Numbered from the stretch's first letter, positions 1 through 9,454 are shown. The stretch is 23,412 nucleotides of DNA from Rubrivivax sp. (GCA_004211235.1 SEEY01000010.1:1-23412); one strand, 5' to 3'. The notes: generated by a model from the sequence alone, not told the origin. A program made the numbers and translations.

Positions 1-608
1 ATCTGCGCGAATGCTTCAGCCACCGCTTCTACGCGCTGCTGTTTTTGGCCATGATGCTGGGCCTCGTCTGTGGCAGCCCGGTCAACAGCTTCGGTGTGTT
101 CTACGCCCGGCAGGTGGGCCTGGGCCTGGGGGGTTATGGCGACGCGCTGGCCGTCACCTACGCCTGCTCGCTGGTGCTCGCGCTGCCCGTGGGCTGGCTG
201 GCGGACCGCTTCCATCCGCTGCGCGTGGGGCTGGTGGCGATCTGCGCCTACGCGCTGTGCATGCTGGCTGCCGGCCTGTGGGTGCAGGACGCGCGGCAGT
301 TCGGCGCCGCCTTCGTGCTGCACGGCGTCGTGTCGGGCATCTACCTCACCGGCACGGCAGCGCTTGGCCAGTACCTGTTCCCCGCAGCGCGCTTCGCCCA
401 GTTCTTTTCGGCCATGAACCTGCTGGCGGCGGTCGGCTACATGCTGGTCGCGCCGACGATGGGCGCCTGGCTGGACGCCACCGGCAGCCACTACCGCCAC
501 ACCTTCATCGCCAGCGGCGGCCTCGCCGTTCTGTCCGCGCTGTGCTACGTGGCCCTGCTCGGCCAGATGCGCCGGCACGGCGGCTTTCGACACTACCAAG
601 CTCCCTGA
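1..608 (+). CDS. MFS transporter, C-terminal half (5' end outside window)
   Basis: The frame is open from base 3 to the TGA at 606-608 and gives about 201 residues; the N-terminal half lies upstream of the window. The sequence is strongly hydrophobic with about six membrane spans, matching TM7-12 of a 12-span major facilitator. A loop reading GWLADRFHPLRVG fits the MFS motif A repeat between TM8 and TM9. The protein ends with a short polar tail (MRRHGGFRHYQAP). The substrate cannot be read from this half. Its position just before a GH88/PL8/GH35 gene set suggests an inner-membrane carrier for sugar or uronate oligomers, but a terminator separates it from that set, so this is inference. Nucleoside- or sugar-symporter type MFS proteins are alternatives. 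Confidence 0.8.
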   Translation, partial: LRECFSHRFYALLFLAMMLGLVCGSPVNSFGVFYARQVGLGLGGYGDALAVTYACSLVLALPVGWLADRFHPLRVGLVAICAYALCMLAAGLWVQDARQFGAAFVLHGVVSGIYLTGTAALGQYLFPAARFAQFFSAMNLLAAVGYMLVAPTMGAWLDATGSHYRHTFIASGGLAVLSALCYVALLGQMRRHGGFRHYQAP

Positions 609-619
609 GTCTCCTTCGG

Positions 620-649
620 CGGCCGCCCCGGGTGCGGCCGTCTTTTTTT
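620..649 (+). terminator. Rho-independent terminator after the MFS gene
   Basis: A perfect 7-bp GC stem (CGGCCGC at 620-626 pairing with GCGGCCG at 634-640) encloses a 7-nt loop and is followed directly by TCTTTTTTT (641-649). This is a textbook intrinsic terminator 12 nt past the MFS stop. It ends only 7 nt before the likely GH88 start codon, leaving no room for an ordinary promoter and leader between them. Confidence 0.88.
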
Positions 650-656
650 GCCAGAT

Positions 657-1868
657 ATGTTGACGTTAACGCAAAGTACCATACACGCCGCTGTCGAGTC
701 AGGCCCGGATGCCACGCTGTTCGAAGATGCGCTGCAGCGGGCGTGCGCTCAGCTCGGCCGGTGCCTGCATGACCTGGGCTCGCAGTTTCCCGGGGACACC
801 AGCGCCGCCAACCACTTCCAGCCCTCTGCCTGGGCCGACGTGCCGCGCGGCGCCAATGGCAGCTGGAGCGCCGGCTTCTGGACGGGGCTGCTGTGGATGG
901 CGCACGAGCTCAGCGGTCAGGCGCGTTTCGCCGACGCTGCGCACACGCAGCTGCCGAGTTACGCCGAGCGCCTGGACCGGCACTACGTGCTCGATCACCA
1001 TGATCTCGGCTTCCTCTACCTGCCGTCCTGCGTCGCCGCGACGCGCAGTGGCGTGGACGCCACCGCCACGGCGCTGCGAGCCGCCGACCTGCTGATGAAG
1101 CGCTTCCTGCCGCGTGCGGGCGTCATCCAGGCCTGGGGCCAGCTCGACGACCCGGCCCAGCGCGGCCGCATCATCATCGACTGCCTGCTGAACCTGCCGC
1201 TGCTGCACTGGGCCAGCGCCGCGCGTGGCGACGAGGCGATGCGCGACGCCGCCATCAGCCACGCATTGCGCTCTCAGGCCTATCTGGTGCGCAGCGACGA
1301 CTCCAGCTTCCACACCTTCCATTTCGACCCCGCCAGCGGCGCGCCCCGCCACGGCACGACGGCGCAGGGCGCGTCGCACGACTCCTGCTGGGCGCGCGGC
1401 CAGGCCTGGGGCGTGTACGGGTTCGCGCTCAACCACCGCTGGGCGCCGGAGTGCGGCTTTCTGGACACGGCGGAACGGCTGGCGCGGCGCTTCCTTGTCG
1501 GCCTGCCCGAGCACGGCGTCGCCTGCTGGGACCTGAGCCTCGCCGCGGACCCCATGCAGCCCTGGGACAGCTCGGCCAGTGCCATCGCCGCCTGCGGGCT
1601 GATCGAGATGGCGGAGTCGCTGCAGGCCGAGGGGCAATCCGAGCGCGCGGCCTTCTACCGCGGCGAATCGCGACGCCTGCTGCGCGGCCTGTTGCAGCAC
1701 TGCGCCGGCTGGCGCGCGGACGGCAACGCGCTGTTGCTGCACGGCGTCTACAGCATGCCCGACGGCCTGGGCATCGACGAAGCCAGCCTGTGGGGCGACT
1801 TCTTCTTCCTCGAGGCGCTGGCCCGGCATGCCCGCGGCTGGCGGCCTTTCTGGCATCCCGGCGACTGA
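657..1868 (+). CDS. GH88 unsaturated glucuronyl hydrolase
   Basis: This 403-residue protein should remove the 4,5-unsaturated uronic acid from the non-reducing end of oligosaccharides made by a polysaccharide lyase. It agrees along its length with what I know of Bacillus unsaturated glucuronyl hydrolase: WSAGFWTGLLW near 70, HHDLGFLY near 114-121, RIIIDCLLNLPLL near 171-183, RGQAWGVYGFAL near 247-258, DSSASAIAACGL near 304-315 and a C-terminal WGDFFFLEAL. The two catalytic aspartates are D116 (in HDLGF) and D175 (in IIDCLLN). There is no signal peptide, so it is cytoplasmic. Start choice is awkward: ATG 657 has no Shine-Dalgarno, TTG 648 lies in the terminator T-run, and there is no other usable start before the conserved first helix at about 720. 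The TonB receptor gene follows after 46 nt. Confidence 0.9.
   Translation: MLTLTQSTIHAAVESGPDATLFEDALQRACAQLGRCLHDLGSQFPGDTSAANHFQPSAWADVPRGANGSWSAGFWTGLLWMAHELSGQARFADAAHTQLPSYAERLDRHYVLDHHDLGFLYLPSCVAATRSGVDATATALRAADLLMKRFLPRAGVIQAWGQLDDPAQRGRIIIDCLLNLPLLHWASAARGDEAMRDAAISHALRSQAYLVRSDDSSFHTFHFDPASGAPRHGTTAQGASHDSCWARGQAWGVYGFALNHRWAPECGFLDTAERLARRFLVGLPEHGVACWDLSLAADPMQPWDSSASAIAACGLIEMAESLQAEGQSERAAFYRGESRRLLRGLLQHCAGWRADGNALLLHGVYSMPDGLGIDEASLWGDFFFLEALARHARGWRPFWHPGD
659..670. promoter_or_regulatory. LacI-type operator-like palindrome at the GH88 start
   Basis: GTTGACGTTAAC is a 12-bp palindrome with one mismatched pair and a central CG, the usual shape of LacI/GalR-family operators in sugar-use loci. 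It begins at the third base of the probable GH88 ATG. No LacI-family gene lies in the window. The call rests only on the symmetry and context. Confidence 0.35.
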
Positions 1869-1914
1869 GTCCCTGAGCCGCCTCACCCATCACCCTCATC
1901 ATTCGGACTGAAAC

Positions 1915-4761
1915 ATGCGATCGACACCTTGCCCCCTGTTGCGCCCGACCGCGCTGGCCGTCTTCACGCTGCTGACCGCCGCCGCCCAGGCCCAGACGGC
2001 TGCCCCGGCCGACAAAGACAACAAGCTGGAGACCGTGCTCGTCACCGGCATCCGCGCCGCCAAGGACAAGTCGCTGGCGAGCAAGCGCTATGCCGACGGC
2101 GTCACCGAGGTCATCAGTGCCGAGGACATCGGCAAGATGCCCGACAAGAACGTGGCCGACGCGCTGCAGCGCCTGCCCGGCATCAACACCGCCACCGGCA
2201 CCGGCGGCAACGGCGGCTATGACGAGAACGACCGCGTCAGCATGCGCGGCACCAGCGCCAGCCTGTCGCTCGTCACGTTGAACGGCCACTCGGTCGCGTC
2301 GGCCGACTGGGACTACGGCGACATGATCGCCGGCGGCGCCGGCCCCAACACCAGCGGCTCGGCCCGCAGCGTCAGCTTCCTGCTGCTGCCGTCAGAACTG
2401 GTGAGCCAGGTCGTCGTGCACAAGAGCGCGCAGGCCGACGACATCGAGGGCGGCGTGGCCGGCTCGATCGACATCATCACCAGGCGCCCGCTCGACTTCA
2501 AGAAGCCGTTCACGGCCGAGGTCGGCCTGCAGGCCGTCTACAGCGACCGCGCCGGCAAGACCGACCCGCAGCTCTCGGCCCTCATGAACTGGAAGAACGC
2601 GAGCAACACCTTCGGCGTGATGGGCCAGTTCTTCGACGAGAGCCGCCACGTGCGCCGCGACGGCCAGACGCGCAGCTACGGTGTGGCCACGGCGGCCCAG
2701 GCCAACGCGGCCGTGCCGGTGGGCACGACCTTCGTCAGCGGTATCGCCACGCAGCTGTTCGAGCAGGAACGCAAGCGCCGCGGCGGTGTGCTCGGCGCGC
2801 AGTGGAAGCCCAGCGACGCACTGACGCTCGGCGCCGAGGCCTTCATGTCCAAGCTGGACGCGAGCTACTACCGACAGGTCTTCAACACCGACTTCGCGAA
2901 CAGCCTGACCAACAAGATCGTGCCGACGAATGCCGTCGTCAGCAACGGCGTGCTGACCGGCGGCACCTTCGCCAACACGACCAACAACGGCAACACGCTG
3001 CAGGCCACCTACAACCCGGGCGCCGCGGTGAAGACGAACTACTACACCGGCGACTTCAAGTTCAAGGCCAGCGAGGACCTGAGCGTGAACGGCCTCGTCG
3101 GCACGACCAAGGCCGAGGGCACCGCCGACTTCTACGAGCACTACATGAGCTTCCGCGGCGTGACCCAGGCCTATGCGCTGGGCAACGAGACCGGTGCGAC
3201 GAGCATCAGCCTGCCGAACGGCCTGTCATCCAGCAACTGGAACTTCATCCGCAGCGACCAGAACCACACGCTGGCCAGCAGCGTCGACCGCGAACACTTC
3301 GCGCAGCTCGACGGCGAGTGGAGCCAGGGCGACGGCGTGCTCAGCAGCATCAAGTTCGGCTGGCGCGGTGCCGACCATCTCCGCCAGGCCTACCGGCCGC
3401 TGAAGACCGGCTGGCCCGTCAATGCCGCCGGCACGGGGCAGGTGGACAGCGGCCTGCCGCAGATCGGCTGGGACGGGAAGACGCTGCCGTCCGACTTCGG
3501 CGCGAGCCTGGGTGACGGTGCCGGTGGTCTGGCCGGTTATGTGCCTTCGCTGTCGCCCAGCACCATCGCGCAGTGGACCGAGGCCAACCTCAGCACCGAC
3601 CCGGTCTTCAACCGCCCCGCATCGGGCCCCTTCCGCGTCGGCGAGAAAAGCCAGGCGCTCTACGTGATGGCCAGGCTGAGCGGCGACGCCTGGCGCGGCA
3701 ATGTCGGCCTTCGCTACGTGAAGACACGCACCAGCGTGACCACCAACACCGGCCTGTCCTGCGGCGCCGCCGGCTCCAGGGCCGCCGACGGCACGCTCAT
3801 CACCTACGGCAGCGCGCTGCAGGCCAGCGAATGCGCCGCGTTCGTGCCTGCCGGCGCCACGCTGACCACCGGCTCGCGCTTCGGCAACTTCTTCACGATG
3901 ACGACGGACAGCCAGGGCAGCGAGCTGCTGCCCAGCGCCAGCCTGGTCTTTGACGTCAGCAAGAACCTCACCGTGCGTGCAGCCGTTGCCAAGACCATGT
4001 CGCGCCCCGAGTACAGCGCGCTGGGCACGGCCATCGGCAACTTCCAGTACAACCCGGCGTCCACGCCGGTGTCCATCGCCTCGGGCGGCAATCCGAAGCT
4101 GGAGCCGGTCGTTGCCAAGAATTACAACCTCGGCGTCGAGTGGTACTTCCAGCCGCGATCGCTGCTGTCGGCCCAGGCTTTCGTGATCGACTTCGACTCG
4201 CTGATCGGCGCAGGCAGCTCGGTGCAGTACCTGTTCAACACGGCGGCCAAGGATCCGGTCACCGGTGTCCTCAAGCCGGCCTTCATGGACACCACGGTCA
4301 GCCAGCCGATTTCCGTGACGGGCAAGTCCAAGGGCATCGAGCTGGGCTGGGAGCAGCCACTGTGGGGCGGCTTCGGCGCCAACGCGAACTACACGTTCGC
4401 TGACTCCAAGGAAGCCAGCGGCAATCCGATCATGGGTGCCGCGCGCCACACCTACAACCTTGGCGCGTATTACGAGGACGAGCGCTTCAACGCACGCATC
4501 GCCTACGCGCACCGCAGCGAAATCCGCATCGGCCTGTACGGCGCTCAGCAGAGCTACGCGGCGGCCAGCGGCACGGTGAATGCGTCCTTCGGCGTCAAGC
4601 TGACCGAGGGCCTGTCGCTCAACGTCGAAGGCCTGAACCTGAACAGCCCGACCCTGCGCTACTTCAACAAGGTGCCGACCAACACGGCGCTGCCCGAGCA
4701 GACGACGGCGCTCTACAACAGCGGCCGCCAGGTCTACGTCGGCCTTCGCTACAAGTACTGA
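1915..4761 (+). CDS. TonB-dependent outer-membrane receptor for oligosaccharides
   Basis: The 948-residue protein is an outer-membrane beta-barrel importer powered by TonB-ExbBD. A signal peptide covers about residues 1-26 (hydrophobic core LAVFTLLTAAA, then AQA). A TonB box-like ETVLVTG sits at 39-45, followed by the plug with DIGKMPDKNVADALQRLPGI at 71-90 and a VSMRGT segment. The barrel fills the rest and ends in the aromatic VGLRYKY tail expected by the BAM machinery. The plug wording and length match the Xanthomonas/Caulobacter-type receptors common in carbohydrate loci. There is no N-terminal signalling (STN) domain, so it is a transporter rather than a FecA-like transducer. Lying between GH88 and PL8 genes, it probably imports the lyase products. 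No SusD partner is present, as usual in Proteobacteria. The ribosome-binding site is weak. Confidence 0.92.
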   Translation: MRSTPCPLLRPTALAVFTLLTAAAQAQTAAPADKDNKLETVLVTGIRAAKDKSLASKRYADGVTEVISAEDIGKMPDKNVADALQRLPGINTATGTGGNGGYDENDRVSMRGTSASLSLVTLNGHSVASADWDYGDMIAGGAGPNTSGSARSVSFLLLPSELVSQVVVHKSAQADDIEGGVAGSIDIITRRPLDFKKPFTAEVGLQAVYSDRAGKTDPQLSALMNWKNASNTFGVMGQFFDESRHVRRDGQTRSYGVATAAQANAAVPVGTTFVSGIATQLFEQERKRRGGVLGAQWKPSDALTLGAEAFMSKLDASYYRQVFNTDFANSLTNKIVPTNAVVSNGVLTGGTFANTTNNGNTLQATYNPGAAVKTNYYTGDFKFKASEDLSVNGLVGTTKAEGTADFYEHYMSFRGVTQAYALGNETGATSISLPNGLSSSNWNFIRSDQNHTLASSVDREHFAQLDGEWSQGDGVLSSIKFGWRGADHLRQAYRPLKTGWPVNAAGTGQVDSGLPQIGWDGKTLPSDFGASLGDGAGGLAGYVPSLSPSTIAQWTEANLSTDPVFNRPASGPFRVGEKSQALYVMARLSGDAWRGNVGLRYVKTRTSVTTNTGLSCGAAGSRAADGTLITYGSALQASECAAFVPAGATLTTGSRFGNFFTMTTDSQGSELLPSASLVFDVSKNLTVRAAVAKTMSRPEYSALGTAIGNFQYNPASTPVSIASGGNPKLEPVVAKNYNLGVEWYFQPRSLLSAQAFVIDFDSLIGAGSSVQYLFNTAAKDPVTGVLKPAFMDTTVSQPISVTGKSKGIELGWEQPLWGGFGANANYTFADSKEASGNPIMGAARHTYNLGAYYEDERFNARIAYAHRSEIRIGLYGAQQSYAAASGTVNASFGVKLTEGLSLNVEGLNLNSPTLRYFNKVPTNTALPEQTTALYNSGRQVYVGLRYKY

Positions 4762-4808
4762 GCCGTTCGGTTCGCCAGGTCCCATCGTCCTCGACAGGAG
4801 CCATCGCC

Positions 4809-7679
4809 ATGACTTCACGATTGCAAGGTCAGCTGCACGCACTGCGGCTGCTCGCCGGCCTTTTCATCATGTTGTGCGCGATGGGCCTGGCCCGCGCCGA
4901 CGAGTACGACGACCTGCGCGGCAAGTGGGTGACGCAGCTCACCGGCGGCAGCGTCAACACCGCGGATCCGGATATCGCCGCCCAGATCGGCTTCATCACG
5001 AGCTCGGCGCAGCTGCACTGGGACGGCATGCACAAGGAGGCCGGCCGCACGACGCTGTGGGACGACACGGCCTCCCACATCACCTACGCCTACCAGCGTC
5101 TGCGGGCGATGGCGCTGGCGTTCTCCACCAACGGGTCGTCACTGCAGGGCAATCCCGCGCTGGCGTCCGATATCGTGAGCGGACTGGACTGGCTCTACGC
5201 CCAGCGGTATCACGAGAACAAGACCCCCTACGGCAACTGGTGGGACTGGGAGATCGGCACGCCCCAGGCGCTGGTGGACACGATGGCGCTGATGCACGCG
5301 CAGCTCTCTGCCACCCAGCGTGCCAGCTATATCCGCGCGGTGGACCGCTTCTGCGGCGACCCCACGGTCGCGACCTTCTACAACGCCGTCGCCACCGGCG
5401 CGAACCGGCTGGACAAGGCCCTTGTCGTGGTCGTGCGCGGCGTGCTGGGCAAGTCTTCCGCCAAGATCGTGCAGGGGCGCGACGCGATGAGCCAGGTCTA
5501 CCCCTACGTGACCAGCGGTGACGGCTTTTATGTCGACGGTTCCTTCATCCAGCATGTCAACGTGCCCTATGCCGGCAGCTACGGTGCGGTGCTGCTGTCG
5601 GGCGTCGCCAAGCTGTTCTACCTGCTGAACGGCTCCAGCTGGCCCATCACCGATGCGAACGCTGGCAACGTCTACCGCTGGGTCAGCGATTCCTTCCAGC
5701 CCTTCCTCTACCAGGGCGCCATCATGGACATGCTGCGCGGCCGCAGCATCACCTTCCCGGCCACCAGCGACCACCTCAGCGGCCGCGCCATCGTCGCCAC
5801 GCTCGCCATGCTGGCCCAGGGCGCTCCGACCACCGAGGCGGCGCTGCTGAAGGGCATCGTCAAGGGCCAGGTGCAGCGCGACACCAGCTTCGCGAACTAC
5901 TACACCGAACTGCGCCTGCCCGACATCGCGCGCATCAAGGCGGTGATGGCCAACAGCGCCGTGACGCCCGTGGCCCCGCTGGACAGCGCGCGCTTTTACG
6001 CCAGCATGGACCGCGGACTGCGCCTGGCCCCCGGCTATGCCTGGGGCTTGAGCCTGTCGTCGAGCCGCATCGCCACCTTTGAGTACGGGAATGGCGACAA
6101 CAAGAAGGGCTGGTTCACCGGCCTGGGCATGACCACGCTCTACAACGCCGACCTGACCCAGTTCTCCGACGGCTACTGGCCCACCGTCGACGCCTTCCGC
6201 CTGCCCGGCACGACGACGGACGGCTCGGCGGGCACGCTGGTCAGCTTCAAGAGCTATCCCAACCCGAACGCCTGGGTGGGTGGCAGCGCGGTGGACGACA
6301 GGCACCTGTCCAGCGGCATGCAGTTCGCTCTGTCGGGCAGCACCGGCTCCGCGCTCCAGGGGCGGAAGTCGTGGTTCGTCTTCGGCGACCGCATCGTCGC
6401 GATGGGCTCGGGCATTGCCACCACCGATGGACGCAACGTGGAGACCATCGTCGAAAACCGCAAGCTCAACGCTGGGCGCAGCAATGCCCTGACCGTCAAC
6501 GGCAGCGCCAAGCCGACGTCGCTGGGCTGGGCCGAGCGCATGAGCGGCGTCAGCTGGGCCCACCTGGCCGGCAGCGTGGCGGGTGCGGACATCGGCTGGT
6601 TCTTCCCCTTCACCGCCACGCTCGATGGCAAGCGCGAGGCGCGCACCGGCAGCCAGTCGCAGATCGACGACGGCGGCAGCACGGACCCGATCACCCGCAA
6701 CTACCTGAGCCTGGCGATGCCGCATGGCGTCAACCCGACGGCCTCGGGCTACGCCTACGTCGTGCTGCCCAACGTCAGCGCCGCGCAGCTGGCCAGTTAT
6801 GCGGCCGCGCCGACCCTCAGCATCCTGGAGAACTCGGCCGAGGCCCATGCGGCCAAGGATGCGAGCCTCACGCTCGTCGGCGTCAATTTCTGGAACGATG
6901 CTGCCAAGACCGTCGTCGATGCCGGCTCGCCCGTCATCAGCAGCGACAGGAAAGCCTCGGTCACGATGCTGGAGAACGCCGCCCGCGAGTTGCACATCGG
7001 CATCGCCGACCCGACGCAGCTGAACACCGGCAGCATCACCGTCGAGATCCACCGCGCCGCCACGCGGCTGATCTCGGCGGACCCCGGCGTGACCGTGCTG
7101 CGGTTGGCTCCGACCATCAAGCTGAGCGTCAACGTCAATGCCGCGGCCGGCAAGACCTTCAAGGCCAACCTGCAGTTCGGCACGCTGGCCACGCGCGAGG
7201 CCGCTGCCGACGCGCATGTGCGAAACGGCAGCTACGCCGCCACCAACTACGGCGCGTCCACCGTGCTGGACGTCAAGAAGGAGGCCGTCGGCTATGACCG
7301 GCAGTCCTTCGTCAAGTTCGACCTGAACGGGATCACCGGGGCGGTGTCCAGCGCCACGCTGCGGCTGTACGTGACCGCGGCCGGCGCGACGGGCATCGTC
7401 AACCAGGCCTTCCTCGCTGCGAGCGACGGCTGGACGGAGACCGGCCTCACCTGGAACAACAAGCCGGCCGCGTCGACGCCGCTGGGCAGCTGGACCGCCG
7501 TGTCGGGCAGCGCGGTGGACATCGACGTCACCTCGCAGGTGGTGTCCGCGCTGTCGGGCGACAAGCTCGTGTCGGTCCTCGTCGACGCCGCCGCCAACAC
7601 CGGCAGCGATGGCTGGACGCAGTACGCGTCCCGCAACGCGGCGACCCACAAGCCGGCGCTGCTGATCGTCACGCCCTGA
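4809..7679 (+). CDS. Secreted PL8 polysaccharide lyase with C-terminal CBM96/DNRLRE-like domain
   Basis: The 956-residue enzyme should cleave uronic-acid glycans by beta-elimination. A signal peptide covers residues 1-30 (LLAGLFIMLCAMGLARA). An alpha/alpha-toroid domain (about 31-345) carries NWWDWEIGTP at 143-152 and the catalytic set N199, H249, Y258, R312; these keep the spacing of the pneumococcal hyaluronate lyase residues N349, H399, Y408, R462. A beta-sandwich follows (about 400-660; GWFTGLGMTTLYN, GYWPTVDAFRLPGTT), then a smaller beta domain (about 685-765). Residues about 797-956 form an extra domain of the DNRLRE/CBM96 type (DAHVRNGSYAATNYG, SFVKFDL, GLTWNNKP), probably for glycan binding. 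AGGAG at 4796-4800 supports the start. Hyaluronate, chondroitin AC and xanthan lyases all belong to PL8, so substrate is open. Confidence 0.92.
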   Translation: MTSRLQGQLHALRLLAGLFIMLCAMGLARADEYDDLRGKWVTQLTGGSVNTADPDIAAQIGFITSSAQLHWDGMHKEAGRTTLWDDTASHITYAYQRLRAMALAFSTNGSSLQGNPALASDIVSGLDWLYAQRYHENKTPYGNWWDWEIGTPQALVDTMALMHAQLSATQRASYIRAVDRFCGDPTVATFYNAVATGANRLDKALVVVVRGVLGKSSAKIVQGRDAMSQVYPYVTSGDGFYVDGSFIQHVNVPYAGSYGAVLLSGVAKLFYLLNGSSWPITDANAGNVYRWVSDSFQPFLYQGAIMDMLRGRSITFPATSDHLSGRAIVATLAMLAQGAPTTEAALLKGIVKGQVQRDTSFANYYTELRLPDIARIKAVMANSAVTPVAPLDSARFYASMDRGLRLAPGYAWGLSLSSSRIATFEYGNGDNKKGWFTGLGMTTLYNADLTQFSDGYWPTVDAFRLPGTTTDGSAGTLVSFKSYPNPNAWVGGSAVDDRHLSSGMQFALSGSTGSALQGRKSWFVFGDRIVAMGSGIATTDGRNVETIVENRKLNAGRSNALTVNGSAKPTSLGWAERMSGVSWAHLAGSVAGADIGWFFPFTATLDGKREARTGSQSQIDDGGSTDPITRNYLSLAMPHGVNPTASGYAYVVLPNVSAAQLASYAAAPTLSILENSAEAHAAKDASLTLVGVNFWNDAAKTVVDAGSPVISSDRKASVTMLENAARELHIGIADPTQLNTGSITVEIHRAATRLISADPGVTVLRLAPTIKLSVNVNAAAGKTFKANLQFGTLATREAAADAHVRNGSYAATNYGASTVLDVKKEAVGYDRQSFVKFDLNGITGAVSSATLRLYVTAAGATGIVNQAFLAASDGWTETGLTWNNKPAASTPLGSWTAVSGSAVDIDVTSQVVSALSGDKLVSVLVDAAANTGSDGWTQYASRNAATHKPALLIVTP

Positions 7680-7690
7680 ACTCAGCTCAC

Positions 7691-9454
7691 ATGCCTCACT
7701 TCACCGTCGCGAACAACGACTTCCACCTCGACGGCCGCCCGCACCGCGTCCTGGCCGGTGCGATCCACTACTTCCGGGTGCTGCCCGAGCAGTGGGAGGA
7801 CCGCCTGCTCAAGCTCAAGGCGATGGGCCTCAACTGCGTCGAGACCTATGTCGCCTGGAACCTGCACGAGCCGCGCCCGGGTGAGTTCGATTTCTCTGGC
7901 GGGCTGGATCTGGCGGCCTTTGTGCGTCTGGCCGGCTCGCTGGGCCTGCAGGTCATCGTGCGGCCCGGCCCCTACATCTGCGCTGAATGGGAGTTCGGCG
8001 GCCTGCCGGCGTGGCTGCTGGCCGACCCCGAGATGGCCTTGCGCTGCTGCTATCCGCCGTATCTCGCGGCGGTCGAACGTTTCCTCGATGCGCTGCTGCC
8101 ACCGCTGCTGCCGCTGCAGGCCGGGGAGGGCGGTCCGGTCATCGCGATGCAGGTTGAGAACGAATACGGCAGCTACGGCAGCGACAAGGCCTATCTGCTT
8201 TGGCTGGAGCGGGCACTGCGTGAACGCGGCGTCAGCACGCTGCTGTTCACCTCCGACGGCGCGACCGATTTCATGTTGACCCACGGCACCGTGCCGCAGG
8301 TGCTGAAGACCGCCAACTTCGGCTCCCGCGCAGCCACTGAGTTCGCCAAGCTGCGCGAGTACCAGCCGGACGGCCCGTTGATGTGCATGGAGTTCTGGTG
8401 CGGCTGGTTCGACCACTGGGGCGAGCCGCAGCATCTGCGCGCCGCTGATGACGCCGCGCAGGCGCTGGACGAAGTTCTGGCGGCGGGCGCCTCGGTCAAC
8501 GTCTTCATGTTCCACGGCGGCACGAGCTTCGGCTTCATGAACGGCGCCAACACCGACCTGGAGACGGGGGCCTACCAGCCCACCGTCGGCAGCTACGACT
8601 ACGACGCGCCGCTGTCCGAGGACGGTGAGCCGACCGCGAAGTTCCATGCCTTCCGCAACGTCATCGGCAAGTACGTCGACCTGCCGCCGCTGAAGCTGCC
8701 ACCGGTCGCGCCCCGCTTCGAGAGCGGGCTGCTGGCGCTGAGCGAATCGCAGCCGCTGTTCGCCGCGCTGGAGCGGCTGTCGTCGCCGCGGGCTACGCCG
8801 GTGCCGCGGCCCATGGAAAGCCTCGGCCAGAGCTACGGCTTCATGCTCTACCGCACGCAGCTCAACCACCCGCCGGGCCCGACCACGCTGCATCTGGAGC
8901 AGTTGCACGACCGCGCGCAGGTGTTCGTCAACGGCGTGGAGGTCGGCACGCTGGAGCGCAACCAGCCCCTGTCGCTGCCGCTGACGCTGCCGCCGGGTCC
9001 AGTGACGCTGGACATCCTGGTGGAAAACCTGGGCCGGGTGAACTACGGCCCGAAGCTGCTGGACCGAAAGGGCCTGCTCGGCCTCGTGCGACTGGGCACC
9101 CACACTGTGCTGCATGGCTGGCAATGCTTTCCGCTGCCGCTGGACGACCTGTCGCCGCTGGCCTTCGCACCGCCGCGCGACGAGGCTGCGGGGCCGACCT
9201 TCTTCCGCGGGCGCTTCGACGTGACGCAACCGGGCGACTGTTTCCTGTCGGTGCCCGAAGGGAAGAAGGGCGTCGTCTGGCTCAATGGCTTCAACCTCGG
9301 CCGCTACTGGGAGCGCGGGCCGCAGACAGCGCTCTACGTGCCGGCGCCGCTGCTGAAGGCTGGCAGCAACGAGCTGACGGTGTTGGAGCTTCATCCCAGA
9401 GGCGCATGCCGCGTACGCTTCACGGCTCAGCGACCTCCCGCCAAGATGCCATGA
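7691..9454 (+). CDS. GH35 beta-galactosidase
   Basis: This 587-residue retaining glycosidase should remove terminal beta-galactose (a few GH35 enzymes act on glucosamine). The TIM barrel is clear: AGAIHYFR at 22-29, ETYVAWNLHEP at 51-61 and RPGPYICAEWEFGGLPAWLL at 91-110. The acid/base is E158 in QVENEYGSYG and the nucleophile is E234 in MCMEFWCGWFDHWG. Beta-sandwich domains follow from about 380 (FMLYRTQL, a jelly-roll VFVNG.EVG) to GVVWLNGFNLGRYWERGPQ and a C-terminal LYVPAPLLKAGSNELTVLEL. There is no signal peptide, so it is cytoplasmic and acts on imported oligomers. It starts 11 nt after the lyase stop and its TGA overlaps the next gene's ATG. The presence of a galactosidase suggests a galactose-bearing substrate or side chain, which plain hyaluronan lacks. 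Confidence 0.93.
   Translation: MPHFTVANNDFHLDGRPHRVLAGAIHYFRVLPEQWEDRLLKLKAMGLNCVETYVAWNLHEPRPGEFDFSGGLDLAAFVRLAGSLGLQVIVRPGPYICAEWEFGGLPAWLLADPEMALRCCYPPYLAAVERFLDALLPPLLPLQAGEGGPVIAMQVENEYGSYGSDKAYLLWLERALRERGVSTLLFTSDGATDFMLTHGTVPQVLKTANFGSRAATEFAKLREYQPDGPLMCMEFWCGWFDHWGEPQHLRAADDAAQALDEVLAAGASVNVFMFHGGTSFGFMNGANTDLETGAYQPTVGSYDYDAPLSEDGEPTAKFHAFRNVIGKYVDLPPLKLPPVAPRFESGLLALSESQPLFAALERLSSPRATPVPRPMESLGQSYGFMLYRTQLNHPPGPTTLHLEQLHDRAQVFVNGVEVGTLERNQPLSLPLTLPPGPVTLDILVENLGRVNYGPKLLDRKGLLGLVRLGTHTVLHGWQCFPLPLDDLSPLAFAPPRDEAAGPTFFRGRFDVTQPGDCFLSVPEGKKGVVWLNGFNLGRYWERGPQTALYVPAPLLKAGSNELTVLELHPRGACRVRFTAQRPPAKMP

Noticed and set aside
3226..4842. Long minus-strand open frame under the TonB receptor, and similar ones under PL8 and GH35
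   Set aside because: These are GC-rich shadow frames with Arg/Ala/Gly/Val-biased composition and no recognisable domain, opposite clear genes.
9124..9450. Open frame extending the phospholipase upstream by 109 codons
   Set aside because: It overlaps the conserved GH35 C-terminus and is Arg/Ala-rich; the Tat signal directly after ATG 9451 fixes the real start.
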